DNA of 64,000 bases from Morella rubra (taxonomy: Eukaryota; Streptophyta; Magnoliopsida; Fagales; Myricaceae). Shown piece after piece: positions 23,265 to 35,478 of the stretch; the stretch's first letter is position 1; every line of letters begins with the position of its first letter. Made by a program: the position numbers and the translations under genes. The DNA lies in the NCBI GenBank assembly GCA_003952965.2, contig CM025850.1, positions 1,642,187-1,706,186 on the forward strand, written 5' to 3'. The notes beneath the pieces are model-generated. The model saw only the letters and a program-made list of their open reading frames with translations. It was not told where the DNA came from and made no database searches.

Positions 23265-26200
23265 TTCCCGGCTTACGTCGTTTAGGAGCCAGGTTTTCTT
23301 TTCCTTTGTTCTAATTTCGGAGGGAGCCTACTTGTTAGGGGTTTGTGGTGGGACTGATGGTCATTGCCGGTTTGGATATTGTGGATTTCAATATTAATTG
23401 TTTTTTTAATGAAAATTCAAGCAACTTTTTTTCTTTTCAGCTCCATATCGAATCGGACTTTGTATTGTATGAATCAAATGGATCGCTGTGAATTGTGATA
23501 TTGTCCAAGAAGGAAAAAAGGTCTCGGAATTTCCAATAGTCAAATCAACGTTCCTTTTTTTGTCAACTACATATACTGTTATCTGACGTATCTAACTTCT
23601 CATTGAGAAGCCATCGAATTTTGCTAGCTGAGATATTGTCCTAGAAGGAAAAAGAGACTTGGAATTTCACAATATTCAAATCAACGTTCCTTTAAACGTT
23701 ATCTGCATAAACTGTTATCTGAATGATCTAACTTCTCATGGAAAAGCTATGGACTTTTGCTATGTTCAGTAGTGAGTCCTCGACTTCAGCTGTTTAGTCA
23801 TGTGGCACACAATGCAGTTCCTTTTGCGTATTTAATTTTGGCTTTCAAGTGTTCCATATTGTTAAATCCACGAGCCAGAAGGTCATATCCAGGAATCCCA
23901 GTTGTGTGCTTTCGTTCTGAGCTAACCCGTCGACATTATCCTTGTAGTTCTCTGAATTATGAGAATGTCTTCAGTCGTTTCTCCAATTGCCGTGAAGGGA
24001 AAAAATGTTGTTTATTTAGGTCTTTGAACAGAGAGCAAATAGAGCTCTTTAGTTCGAGGCAACTTTAATTGCCACTTAGGATATTGATAACTTGAAACAG
24101 TCCGCCAGCTTTCAGGTACCTTGAATTAGACCTAGGACAATGCATAGTCAGTAGTAACAGCACATTGCAGCGAGCAATACAATACATTAAGGAAAGCAGT
24201 TGTTAATCAAGCATACTGGCAATCATCCTACATTGCCTGTTTTGCTAAAAAGACTGGTTTGGGCCAATTGTCGGTAGCATTATTGATACCATGAAGTAGA
24301 TGAAGATTAGCATGTCTATCAAACAACTTTCAGATTGTAGATATTTGATGATCGGATCCTATGGATTAATTTGTTTTGGTGGGAGTACAGTTTTAGATAG
24401 ACAATTATTGTTCATGTTAGGGGATGAAATCTTGTTAGTAAATAGCAGATTCAGATCCTGTCAAGATTTAGTGCTGTGTGTGTGTATGTATGAGAGAGAG
24501 AGAGACTGCATTGCTTCCTAGAAATTACTGGAAGCTGGTATTTGGAAGATCAAAGATATATTCCTGTTGGTCAAGTCCAAGGATCCAGGAAAGGCTGTGG
24601 TTGTTACCAGGGTTTTACAATTTCTTAGCAAAAAATTGAAGTTAACAGTAGGTGACCGATACAATTCTTCTGAAGGCCATGAATTTTATGAAATAAGTAA
24701 GCCCAGAAGTTATTGGTTCTTGTCGAAGTGTTTCAGATTGATTTTTGAATATACACATTTTGTCTTTTTCATCACATCAGAAAGGTGTCTGCACTCTCTC
24801 GTTGGTTCTGTTCATTGACATGTCTCTTCATTAATTTATGTTGTCCTGTGAGAGCATGTCTGTTTCGTATGGCTGGATCTTTTTTTTCATTCTAGTTGCG
24901 GTAGCTTCTGTGCCAGTTGGTTCCCAGAACTTCAATTAACATTGGTAGAAGTTTGGATTGATACACCATAAGCTATAAGAATCAATAGATTGCCTTGCAA
25001 TAATGATGTACTTGCTGCCTTGCTAGATTTTGGCACATAAATTTGAGTTTATTGTCTGATGCTCCCTTGAGACTGCTTGTTGAAAAAGTTACTTTCAAGT
25101 GATTAAATGCCCATGTTCACTGTGGGTGTGTAAATTGTGAACTAAGGGAAAGGCTCACATCTGACGACATTACTAAGCAATCAATCTTTGCTTACTCTAT
25201 GTAGTCCAGCTCCTAAGGGGCTCAGAATATGTCTGACTTGCACGATCATTGCAATTGATTACTCAGGATTTGTTAGCAAATGTTGGCGGCTGGCCATGAA
25301 TTTTATTTCCTCACTTGTGTCAACTTTGTGGTTCTTATGTTTGTTTTTTCTTTGTTCTCAGATGTCAGATAATTTTGTTGTTGTATAATGCACACCATGA
25401 CAAGAACGAATACCGCTGGAATATTCAGCATGGACGATAGATATACCTTTTATTTGTAATCTTATTCTCATAGCTTTCCTGCTTGTCTCCTTATTACATT
25501 CACTGCCTTGAATGACAAAGCAATGTTAATCCTGTTCTTCGTCATTTAGTCATATAATGACTTCACTGAGTTTCCTGGCAAATTAGTTAGTGATTGAAGG
25601 TTTATTGATGATGTTAATACTGTATACTTGATATCACATCTGTGATTATAAACTCTACATTATGTAACATCATGGTTTTTATACTATATGGCTTTGACAC
25701 AGTTAGCCTGAAGTCTTCATGTCTTCTGTTGCTTTCACCTGGGAAACGATTAGCATCTAAGACATGGCAGTTGGGAAAGAACCTTTTACAGCTGTACTAG
25801 CAAACCCACATTATTGATTTCATCATCATGAATAAAATTGATTAATTGTATTAAGTAGATAAAAAGTTCCCTTAGACAATTTGAAATCCTTTCATTTAAC
25901 AGGACTGTGAGTTGGTTTTAAGGGCCTTGAGTTTTTGCACCCCTCTTTAAATGGTATGTATTATGTGGTTTTCAGTTCATAGCAGCTTTGCCATTGGCCC
26001 AGCTGCTGGTATAACCTATCCAGCGGTCTTAAATTTCAGGGTTAAGTATCTATTCCGTCCCTAGCTTTTGACTCCTTTTAAAAAATCGTCCTTTCAGGTT
26101 TCAAATTTATTATAGAGGTTCTTGAATTTATCGTTTTGTCAAAAAATTCACTTAAAATTTCATTCTTAAAGTTAACTATTCACATGTCAATTCTAACCCA

Positions 26201-26766
26201 TAATTGATTTGTCACTCTAAACTAAAATAATGTGATTATAATTTTTTTAAGTTTGTTTTTTTTTTTTTTAATAAAAAAAAAAATATATTTAAAAAATTTA
26301 AAAGTCACGGGATTTTAATTTTTGGTGACACATGTCAATTATAATTGAAATTGACGAATGACTTGTTAATTTTATAGGTAAAAGTTCAACTAAAGGACTT
26401 GTTTAGAATTGCAAACTAAGGATATTTATAATCAATTTAAAAACCTAAGGACTATTTATTAAAATGAGTCAAAACCTAAACTTAACTTGAAAAGAAGAGC
26501 GGGAAATTAACTACACAATATTTTAGCAAAATCTGAAGCACCACATTTGCAAAACTCCAGCTGCAATGAGGCTCTCCAGCTCCAGCACAGTAGCACAGCA
26601 TACCAGCACATCATCATAAGCAAAATCATTAACATGAGGAAAGTTATTTTTAATCGTATTCTCTGTAATTTTATTTGGTCGGTAATAATGCAAGTATTAC
26701 ACAATCATCACCTACGACCTTTACATAATAAGCTATCTCCGTTTTGAAACTCCAGGCTTCTCGAGT
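23265..26766. other. Right-arm region between the two genes; no gene recognised
   Basis: Mirror of 16600-20095. The 83-codon frame at 24567-24818 and smaller frames have no recognisable domain. Compared with the left arm there are indels near 25805-25870, 26050-26330 and 26525-26610. Confidence 0.5.
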
Positions 26767-29028
26767 CTACTCAATGGTTAGATAAACGTCACTAGAATCT
26801 GATGAAGCTATCTCACTCTCTGCCGTGTAGGAAGGCAAGGGTTTCTTCTGCATGTATAATGAGCGCCACTCGTCAATGCATGCAATTTGATAAGGATCTA
26901 AACTGGGAACTGCTCTCTGTTCTTGAAGTTTCAGAATCTTTAAAGTTTTTCCAAAACAGCAAACTGCATCCCTCACACTCTCCTCCCTCTTTTCAATGGC
27001 AGTGCTCAAACACCTCATGGATATAAAACGTTGTAGGTTAGTGAGGCAAGCACCCAGTATATCGGAGATCATGACAGCTACTGCTTCATATAACTTCTCA
27101 TGCACCTGGCCATTTTTTCTTTCTGCAGTTAGCAGCAGAGTTTGACCTATTCTATACATAGAATTGGCAGCCAATACTTTGATAGGCCAGTTGGAAGGGC
27201 TTTGCTTTAAACATAGATTTGTGTGACTGGCCTTGTGGAACTCCATAAGCCTGCTCTTTGCAATATCGACAAGTTGTTGAAGTGTTTCCTTCGGGCTTTC
27301 TCCTTGAAGGGACAGTTTGCGAAGATCCACATCCAACCACTTGTGATAGAATTCCACTCCTAGCCAGACAACCTCTGCTGCCTTCCTGATGTTGATCAAA
27401 TCTCCTTTTGCGTCCAGGTCACTCTCTATAGTTCTTACATACATCAGGCCTTCATTCACACTAAGTATTAACTCTTTTATTAATCTAGGGCTGATGTTTG
27501 GAATTGCTACTGCTATACTTGTTAGTGTCACCACAGGAAGCGCCCAACAATTTGGTGGTTCTTCAGAACCTAGGGAGGGAACTTGGTTACTGTCAAACTT
27601 GCCAACTCCCATGAATCCTCGTGTAGACATCTCCAATAGTTTTATGAGGTACTTGGGACGCCTCTTTTCCCCCCTCCGCATCCAATGCTCAGTAGGGTCC
27701 CTACTGCATTTCATCATCGTCTGAACCAAATTATCCTCCCCTTCAAGATGCAAAACAAAATGGCTCAGATCTAGCTTTAAGCGAGGCTGATGAGATTCTG
27801 AAGCTGATTGAGTGCTTGAAACAGATTTGTTGAATTTGAATTTCCTCGTTAGCTCTTTGCAGCAGTTGCAGGATGACAATATCTGGCTTACAAAGAAAAC
27901 GGAAATGCAGCGAATCAGTTTGCTCGTAAGTACAATTCCAGTCTGCACTATGATACACAAGTCTAAGAATTTATATTTAGCATCATGGACAAGTTTCCTG
28001 TAGTGCCGATTATGGACTTGTAAAGTGAGTGGGCACTCTTTCATCTCTACAAGGCTGTGGATCCAGTAGTGCTCTACTTTAAATTCTTTTGTGCCGCTTT
28101 GATTGCCTTTTCTTGGGCAACTGAAATGGATGGCCGTGAACCATCTACATGCTGGGGCAATAGTCCCGATGCCCACGGCAATAGTCTGTATAACAAGAAC
28201 AAAGGTGGTCGACCACTTATAATCAGACTCTCCGCTGCAAAATTTAAACGACCAGGGCATAAAATATGATCTGAGCATGGCTTCTGCTAAAATTGCAGCA
28301 CTCAGAAGACAAAATGCTCCAGCGGCAGTGCACGTCACTGAACGCCCCATCACAAATTGGGGGCTGCATGTATGAGCCATCACCCAATATTTCATAAGGT
28401 CCTGTCTAAGTTTGTCAACAACTGTCTTACCGGTTTCGCTTGAGCTTTCTTTAAGAGCTACTTGGTGCTTTTTATTGTATTTGAGCTCCAAATACTGCTT
28501 GGTAGTTGGGACAGTTAAAGCAGAAAAGCTCAACAGAAGAAGCAAAACAAGCATGATTATCATGATGAAAACCTGTTCTTTCCAGAAAACATAGACTACC
28601 CCCGTGGCTAATTGGATGCAGATATTCACAATTACAGTAATAACAAGTATTCCCAAGGCCATAATGTTCATGAACATCTCTTTGTTCTCCATGGTTCCAA
28701 GAGAAGGCATAGAATTACCCATTACTGTGCAGATGAAGACTGTGGTGCTAAGTTTTGCAAGCTGTTCCTGGCGGCGAGGCATCGAGGTATTTAGATCCAC
28801 AGACAGTTTCATTGCTACAGCTAACAGGGTCAACGAAGTAGCGTTGAGAGAGGAGAACTTGCTCGGGAACCAGAATTTCCTATTGCGGATTCCTTGGATG
28901 GCATCCACAGCCATTGAGATGAGGAAAACCAGGGACGCTGCTACAACGTAAAGGCCAATCCATGGCATTGGCTCTCTGAACTTTGTGTCATCCAGATACC
29001 CATTAATGTTGCAGCCGAGCTTACCCAT
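26767..29028 (-). CDS. Multi-pass membrane protein of unknown function, copy 2
   Basis: 753-codon intronless frame with the same translation as 14338-16599. About eight membrane segments lie in the first 390 residues, followed by a long soluble C-terminal half. No residue change relative to copy 1 was noticed, and the paired coordinates sum to 43366 throughout, so there is no length change in the ORF. The 3' flanks differ: near 26525-26610 this copy has a rearranged stretch rich in ccagc repeats compared with 16760-16830. The promoter region is equal as far as the gap allows. Complete identity of a gene this long implies very recent duplication, gene conversion, or an assembly duplicate. Confidence 0.85.
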   Translation of the reverse strand: MGKLGCNINGYLDDTKFREPMPWIGLYVVAASLVFLISMAVDAIQGIRNRKFWFPSKFSSLNATSLTLLAVAMKLSVDLNTSMPRRQEQLAKLSTTVFICTVMGNSMPSLGTMENKEMFMNIMALGILVITVIVNICIQLATGVVYVFWKEQVFIMIIMLVLLLLLSFSALTVPTTKQYLELKYNKKHQVALKESSSETGKTVVDKLRQDLMKYWVMAHTCSPQFVMGRSVTCTAAGAFCLLSAAILAEAMLRSYFMPWSFKFCSGESDYKWSTTFVLVIQTIAVGIGTIAPACRWFTAIHFSCPRKGNQSGTKEFKVEHYWIHSLVEMKECPLTLQVHNRHYRKLVHDAKYKFLDLCIIVQTGIVLTSKLIRCISVFFVSQILSSCNCCKELTRKFKFNKSVSSTQSASESHQPRLKLDLSHFVLHLEGEDNLVQTMMKCSRDPTEHWMRRGEKRRPKYLIKLLEMSTRGFMGVGKFDSNQVPSLGSEEPPNCWALPVVTLTSIAVAIPNISPRLIKELILSVNEGLMYVRTIESDLDAKGDLINIRKAAEVVWLGVEFYHKWLDVDLRKLSLQGESPKETLQQLVDIAKSRLMEFHKASHTNLCLKQSPSNWPIKVLAANSMYRIGQTLLLTAERKNGQVHEKLYEAVAVMISDILGACLTNLQRFISMRCLSTAIEKREESVRDAVCCFGKTLKILKLQEQRAVPSLDPYQIACIDEWRSLYMQKKPLPSYTAESEIASSDSSDVYLTIE

Positions 29029-30581
29029 CTTCTTCTTCCGTCTCCCTGTTTTCTTTTTCTCGTGTAGTTCTTGTCCCAGAGGCGCGACCGGTGAGCGTCT
29101 AATTCTGCCTTCGTTAGTGGATTATCCGAGTCTCTGCCCCATGATTTACTCCGGTCATAATTACCTTCTCCAGATTTGACTTCTGTAACCCACGTCATTA
29201 CTTAAATTACTATCTGACTCGAGAGTATAAACGCCAGTCGAAAGATTTTCTTCTTTTCCGTTCATAGCTACCAAGGATATGATCGACTTTTCATTCTCGC
29301 GGGAGGTCAAGCTCCCTGGCCTTCTGTTTATGTAAGTCTCCATTGTGCCCGGACAGTTTTCAACTCAGCTGGGGCGAATGGTGATAGAGCCGGTGTTATC
29401 CAGAGACACGCAGAGGACTTTTTGGATATTTGAAAATTCGTATGCCTCATAAGTCTTTGGAGGACCCATACCCGATAGCTCGGTGGCAAAGATAATAATT
29501 GAAAGTGTGTGATTTGGACGCGCCATCTTAGATTTAATAAAAACACGTCATGATTGTCTCTTTTATCCTTTAAAGATATCAGTGAACCACCGATCTACTT
29601 GAACAAGTGGACGTTATGGTTGATGCTGACAAAGAGAATAAATACTATTCCCTCAAAGTTTGTCTCCATCCCTCACCCGCTTCAGCGCAGTGACTATCTC
29701 TAGAGTTTTGTCGCCAATTGTAGAAACAAAAATGATATATGTCATAATCGCGTGTTTTGGAGCAATGAATGTGAAGAAAGTTCGCCTATAAGCATTAGGT
29801 GGGTATAATTCCGTGTCGACCATCCATCCGTTCAGAATTCCGGTCGTTGTCCCAAAAAATAAGCTTTTGGGGCCCTTCATCGGTCACTGGATACGGCTGA
29901 AGGGAAAGACATGTGGAGGGGGTTTTATTCTCTGGGATTAGACATGAAAGCCGCACGGCATCGTGTTGTTTTACTAGGCCTGGGAGCCAAATGTTGCCGA
30001 CATTTACGTAAGAATATCTTTTTTTTTTTTTCTTAGGCTACGTAAGAAGATCTTGCTTAGATTGCAGAAAGTCCCATGAGGATGACTGCTGAACTGAACC
30101 AGGGCCCCTACCACAGGGTTTAATTACTGAATGAAGCAAGAGGGTACGAAGCTATGTGAAGTGAAGGCCACGATCGAATATACGCAATCCAACGGTTGAA
30201 TATCTGGTTTTGAATTTCATAGGATGAGTATCTCAATTGACTTGAGACCGCATCTTATTAAATGAGGTGTCAGGATCTCAACCATCGAATTGTCTATATT
30301 CAATTGTGGTCTTTACTTCATACTCTCTGGCTTCGTACAGTAACCAAATCCCCTACCATATGCGTAGCCACAAGGTGTTATTGCCTAATAATTTATTGCT
30401 TTAACCAATTTGTGGGGTGTAATAATTGTCTGGCCAGACCAATCAATACTACACTTTAATTTTTTTTTTTTCTGTGGGTAACGATAAAAGTGGATCTATT
30501 TAGAACATAGCTTTTTTATTCTAATATTTTAATTAGAATAGAGAATCAATTTAATAAAAAAGTTAAAAAAATCGTGTAGCA
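29029..30581. other. 5' flank of membrane-protein gene, right arm
   Basis: Mirror of 12785-14337, appearing identical including a 13-base A/T homopolymer near 30018-30030. It ends at the assembly gap. No gene recognised. Confidence 0.5.
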
Positions 30582-31581
30582 NNNNNNNNNNNNNNNNNNN
30601 NNNNNNNNNNNNNNNNNNNNNNNNNNNNNNNNNNNNNNNNNNNNNNNNNNNNNNNNNNNNNNNNNNNNNNNNNNNNNNNNNNNNNNNNNNNNNNNNNNNN
30701 NNNNNNNNNNNNNNNNNNNNNNNNNNNNNNNNNNNNNNNNNNNNNNNNNNNNNNNNNNNNNNNNNNNNNNNNNNNNNNNNNNNNNNNNNNNNNNNNNNNN
30801 NNNNNNNNNNNNNNNNNNNNNNNNNNNNNNNNNNNNNNNNNNNNNNNNNNNNNNNNNNNNNNNNNNNNNNNNNNNNNNNNNNNNNNNNNNNNNNNNNNNN
30901 NNNNNNNNNNNNNNNNNNNNNNNNNNNNNNNNNNNNNNNNNNNNNNNNNNNNNNNNNNNNNNNNNNNNNNNNNNNNNNNNNNNNNNNNNNNNNNNNNNNN
31001 NNNNNNNNNNNNNNNNNNNNNNNNNNNNNNNNNNNNNNNNNNNNNNNNNNNNNNNNNNNNNNNNNNNNNNNNNNNNNNNNNNNNNNNNNNNNNNNNNNNN
31101 NNNNNNNNNNNNNNNNNNNNNNNNNNNNNNNNNNNNNNNNNNNNNNNNNNNNNNNNNNNNNNNNNNNNNNNNNNNNNNNNNNNNNNNNNNNNNNNNNNNN
31201 NNNNNNNNNNNNNNNNNNNNNNNNNNNNNNNNNNNNNNNNNNNNNNNNNNNNNNNNNNNNNNNNNNNNNNNNNNNNNNNNNNNNNNNNNNNNNNNNNNNN
31301 NNNNNNNNNNNNNNNNNNNNNNNNNNNNNNNNNNNNNNNNNNNNNNNNNNNNNNNNNNNNNNNNNNNNNNNNNNNNNNNNNNNNNNNNNNNNNNNNNNNN
31401 NNNNNNNNNNNNNNNNNNNNNNNNNNNNNNNNNNNNNNNNNNNNNNNNNNNNNNNNNNNNNNNNNNNNNNNNNNNNNNNNNNNNNNNNNNNNNNNNNNNN
31501 NNNNNNNNNNNNNNNNNNNNNNNNNNNNNNNNNNNNNNNNNNNNNNNNNNNNNNNNNNNNNNNNNNNNNNNNNNNNNNNNN
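30582..31581. other. Assembly gap, exactly 1,000 N
   Basis: A run of 1,000 N, the round size typical of an arbitrary scaffold gap. It abuts the outer end of the right palindrome arm. Sequence after the gap does not continue the inverted match to the region left of 12785. Confidence 1.
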
Positions 31582-33861
31582 AATTAAAGTAAGGATCGAA
31601 ATGAGATCTTCTTTTAACCTCAAGAAGAAGGAGAACACCGCTTCTGTTTCAGACAAGTAGCTCGATCCAGATTAACTACCGAAATGTGATTTTTCTTAAC
31701 CGCATGCAAGAAATGAACCCTAATGGCTAAATTAAGAGAACGGTCAAACCACAAAGACTAAGAACTAATTCAGCCTAATTGTTTTTTATATGGTATGGAT
31801 CGACTTCTTTGTATGGAAAGGCAAACTAATACTGAAAGTTCCAAATAAGATCCGTATTGCGTCGAGTTTGTCCATAAGAAGTGATAAAGGGGAAAAGCGA
31901 GAGAGAGGAGAAAGTGATAATTTATGAGAAAGAACAGAACCACTATTATATCCTCATTATTACTTGCAAGTTATTTACGTTATGAGATAAATATATTTTG
32001 AATCTTCTAATTATATACAAGTCTTCGTACTTTATACTCCAAATTAGTAAATATAAAGTGATTTTTTGGTATGTAAAATGACAATTTATCCCTACAATTT
32101 CTTTGACTAAAATATATTTATGAGAGTGAAATCATATTTTTAATGCTAAATAATTAATTTTCACAAAATTAACCAAAATTTTTAATGAGAGTATGGCGGG
32201 TATAATGTGATCACAAAATAATAATTTTGAAAACAAAATGTTAAGACCACAAGAATAGTAATCCAATTGGTTTGAATATTGAAAAGAGATATCGAAAAGC
32301 GAGTGTTGGGGCTGAAAGTCTATATGTCGAACTCTCTTGCCTTCAAAATCAATTGCATCTTTGTGGAATTATGATGATGACCTCCTTTTCCATGGACAGT
32401 AATAATGGCTGAATTCAGACATTCTACAGCAAGTGAAGGTTATTATAGTCACGCCAAAAAGAATAGTCTAGTGTAGTCGCCCTTCTCCACTTTTTTTCTT
32501 AGCAAAATAAGAGAGAATATAAAATGTAAAAGACCTCGTAATTAAGGAATGCAAAGTACATTTATCCCGTGTTTTATCCTTGTTGAGAGTTCAAATATCC
32601 CTTAGAACTCTAATTGTGGCATACTATTTCAAACCCATCGAGTCGATTAGTCCCATTCTTTGCTTCTATCAATTCGTAAGAACTGACCCCGAAAGGACCC
32701 GAGGAGCTAGGATGAATTGGTTCAGTGACTTTTGCGTGTGATGTGTCTTATACTACTGGCAGGTTGGCGGGCCGCCCCGGTGCCCGGTGGACAGCACCAA
32801 CTCAGATTACGTGGGAAGACGAGCACAACACGTACGGGAAGGCGACCGAGTTAACATTTTCACCCACATTTAAGGCGCACGTAAGGCATGTAAAGAAGCT
32901 GTATACAGTAAACTATATATACAATTTCGCCAAGGAAAAAAAAAAACTATGCATATAGATTTCTTACTAATTAATTAAATACCTTCAACGACTAAAGAAG
33001 GACTTCGTATAGATTCGTGCAAAGGCATTGCAAAGTGAGCCAACCCCATTGCATGCATGGAGTGCACGCTACGAAATTAATGTCAATAAGCTGGCATGAA
33101 AGAAAGAGCCTCCATGAACGATGCCATTTCACATGCTTTCCTCCTTTATTTTTGGGTGTAGCAGCTAGACGTGCGCGATACAGGTGCACGAGGTTAGTCT
33201 TAATTCGATCGAGGGAGCAAGGAAAAAAAAAACATACTAAGAAACTAAGATGTCAAAGTAGCAGACATCTGAGTAACATTTCAAACTTCGCAGTTCGCAC
33301 ACCATTAATGCAGTTCAATTTATTTGTATTTAGCTAGGTAAACTTAAATAGATCAACCAAAAGTCAAAAGGGCATGTCTCCTCATGTGATCTTTTTCCCC
33401 CGGCCGGCCTGATCTTCAGAAGAAAAAAAGGAAAGCAATATTTGGGCAGAACTCTTACAGTATAAAAGCAAATCATTTCGAGAAAACCTTTTGGCTACGT
33501 AGAGTACTAATATAGTCATTGATTGATCTCAAAGAAATGGCCAGACAAAATATTTGGCATTCGAGAAATGAAATAGCAAGGTTTGCGAGAAGACGTTTTA
33601 GCTTCTGATTTCAATATTTATGGTATCCTACGACTGTTATAGCCAGGATTGCTCTTCATTACAAGATCAACAATCATATGAAGTGCACTCAAAGCCACTC
33701 TTTGGATCAGCAACTTACGAAAGATGGGAAAGACTTTTTGACAAAAATATCAAGAAAGATCATATAAAAAGAGTGCAGAACAGAATATGAAACTTTGAGA
33801 CGAACCTATATCTGTTCTCAGTTGCGTCCAAAGGGCAGGCTTACATGGGCATTGGACTAGT
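31582..33861. other. Intergenic DNA, no gene recognised
   Basis: AT-rich with only short open frames. The last part should be 3' flank of the IDA-like gene. I see no splice-consistent coding series, RNA gene or clear repeat in this stretch. Confidence 0.5.
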
Positions 33862-34269
33862 CTAGGGTTTTGCGGTGGAGAACTCGCAGAAGAAGGTGAC
33901 GGAGTTGGGGTATTCATTGTGGCACGGAGATGAGCCTGAGGGAGGGACAAAACCCTTCGGAAGCATGACCGAGAAAGGCCTTGAATTGATGTTCTTGATC
34001 TTCTTTCTCCTCATCTTCTTCTTGCTCCTTCTCTTCTTGCCGAGGTCATGATCTTGTTTGTTCAACACGAATGGCTTGGTGTTCTTGATGTAGAACACAT
34101 GGTAATGGACCGGGGGGACGTCAGCTGCGGCTTGCGGTTGGATTTCATGGGACGAGGAAGTGGAAGTACAAGAGGCATTAATGAGGACAAGAAAGAGAAA
34201 GAGAAAGAGACAGACGCAGAAAGACTTGAAGTTTTTAGCGAGACCCATGAGAGTATTAGGTAATTGCAA
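33862..34269 (-). CDS. IDA-like (IDL) secreted peptide precursor, probable
   Basis: 135-residue frame. Residues 12-33 (KNFKSFCVCLF then a Leu/Phe/Val run) form a signal peptide; Met8 is an alternative start that also leaves it intact. A variable middle follows, then a very basic patch (79-92, KKRRSKKKMRRKK), then a C-terminal conserved block MLPKGFVPPSGSSPCHN (102-118). This resembles the EPIP motif of the INFLORESCENCE DEFICIENT IN ABSCISSION family (IDA core PIPPSAPSKRHN), whose processed peptides bind HAESA-type receptor kinases in the apoplast. The match is to the IDL side of the family: PPSG and the terminal HN are kept, but the SKR before HN is replaced by SPC. Cys116 and Cys128 could pair. 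The 5' leader holds a GA/CT microsatellite. Alternative: another small secreted peptide class. Confidence 0.6.
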   Translation of the reverse strand: MQLPNTLMGLAKNFKSFCVCLFLFLFLVLINASCTSTSSSHEIQPQAAADVPPVHYHVFYIKNTKPFVLNKQDHDLGKKRRSKKKMRRKKIKNINSRPFSVMLPKGFVPPSGSSPCHNEYPNSVTFFCEFSTAKP

Positions 34270-35478
34270 GATTAGCGCTGAGGGTCATTCTGGTTTTGGC
34301 AGAGAGAGAGAGAGAGAGAGAGAGAGCGTGAGAGCAGAGGCGGATGTTCTCATCAGAAGACCCAGAAAGTCCAACATGGTTTTCCAGATGGCTGTGATCG
34401 GGGGCATATAAATCCCCTTTTATTATTATTATTATTCTTTTGGTGAGCTTATAAATGCATATTTCTCTCATCTGTAATTTGCAATGGGATAGGTTTATAA
34501 AATTTTATAATGTCATAACATTACGATTTTACCCTCTATGCCAAAAAAAATTATAAGGAAATTTTCATTTTACATGTTAAAAAATTATTTTCATCAAAAT
34601 ATTTAAAGAATGGTACAAAATATTTAAAATTAATAATCAATATAACAAAAACAATAAATTAAAATATAAAATATCAAGACTATAATTAAAAGATACAAAT
34701 TGTATTTAACCCTTTTTATTATTTTAGCTTCAACGACCTCAAACATTGGATTTTAGGGCTCGTGAGCCAATCTAACTTAGTACTCAATATTTTTTTTTTT
34801 TAAATATAGGCACTTAGAACTCAAGTTAAATTGTCAAACTATTCCTTAAATAGAAACTGCACAGCCCAGCACCAGGGCTCGAGCTTTTTGCAAAGCTCAA
34901 TTAGATGGCTTATATTGACTGTTTATAATTATGATTACTATTATTTATGTAGGAATCATACCGGAAATTTTGAAAGGGATAAAAAAATGGGCATTATTCT
35001 TTCTCATTGATAAACCCTAAACTTAGTGGTTATACGTTTAAAATTAATAAAATTATTATAAAGTCTAATTTCTACCTAGTAAAAATTCAATGACTTAACC
35101 TTATACTTTAACATTTATAATCCCTTATTTTCTCCACCTGGGATCGGGGTACCGCAGCTAAGCTCTGTTGACTTCGAATCAAAGCCAAATTTCCGCGCAG
35201 AGTCTCCGACACTATTTAAGGCTCTCTCTCCCTCTCTCTTCCTTGCATCCTTTCCCTCAATCGCCGAGCAGAGGCAGTTGCGTGCTCGAACGCTTCTTCC
35301 CCGGAATCTAATTTTGCCCGAAATCTCCTTCACTTTAATGGGAATTCTTCACTGGAATCCGTCCGGACCCGATCCGAATTTCTGAGATATCGTTGCTCTT
35401 TCTCCCCGCATTTGAGCCTTCGAGCTAGAACATAGCGGAGTAGATAACAGGATCCTAGCAGGTAAACTGGATCCAGCA
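34270..35478. promoter_or_regulatory. Shared upstream region of IDA-like gene and MNS3-like gene
   Basis: The two genes diverge from this 1.2 kb stretch. Next to the IDA-like gene is a GA microsatellite (about 34302-34326), which reads CT on its own strand, as in many plant leaders. Next to the MNS3-like gene is a CT-rich leader (about 35215-35300), with a TATA-like tatttaag near 35211. The middle is AT-rich without genes. Confidence 0.5.

Larger units (their letters stand above)
21776..30581. repeat. Right arm of the 18 kb inverted repeat
   Basis: Inverted copy of 12785-21577, 13 bp longer. It contains the 57-residue gene (23091-23264, plus) and the 753-residue gene (26767-29028, minus). 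It ends against the N gap, so its outer boundary and right-hand flank are not visible. Differences from the left arm are mostly small indels clustered in AT-rich noncoding stretches. Confidence 0.97.

Noticed and set aside
30529-31656. A 375-codon open frame on the minus strand
   Set aside because: It is open only because it spans the 1,000 N gap; there is no real coding sequence.
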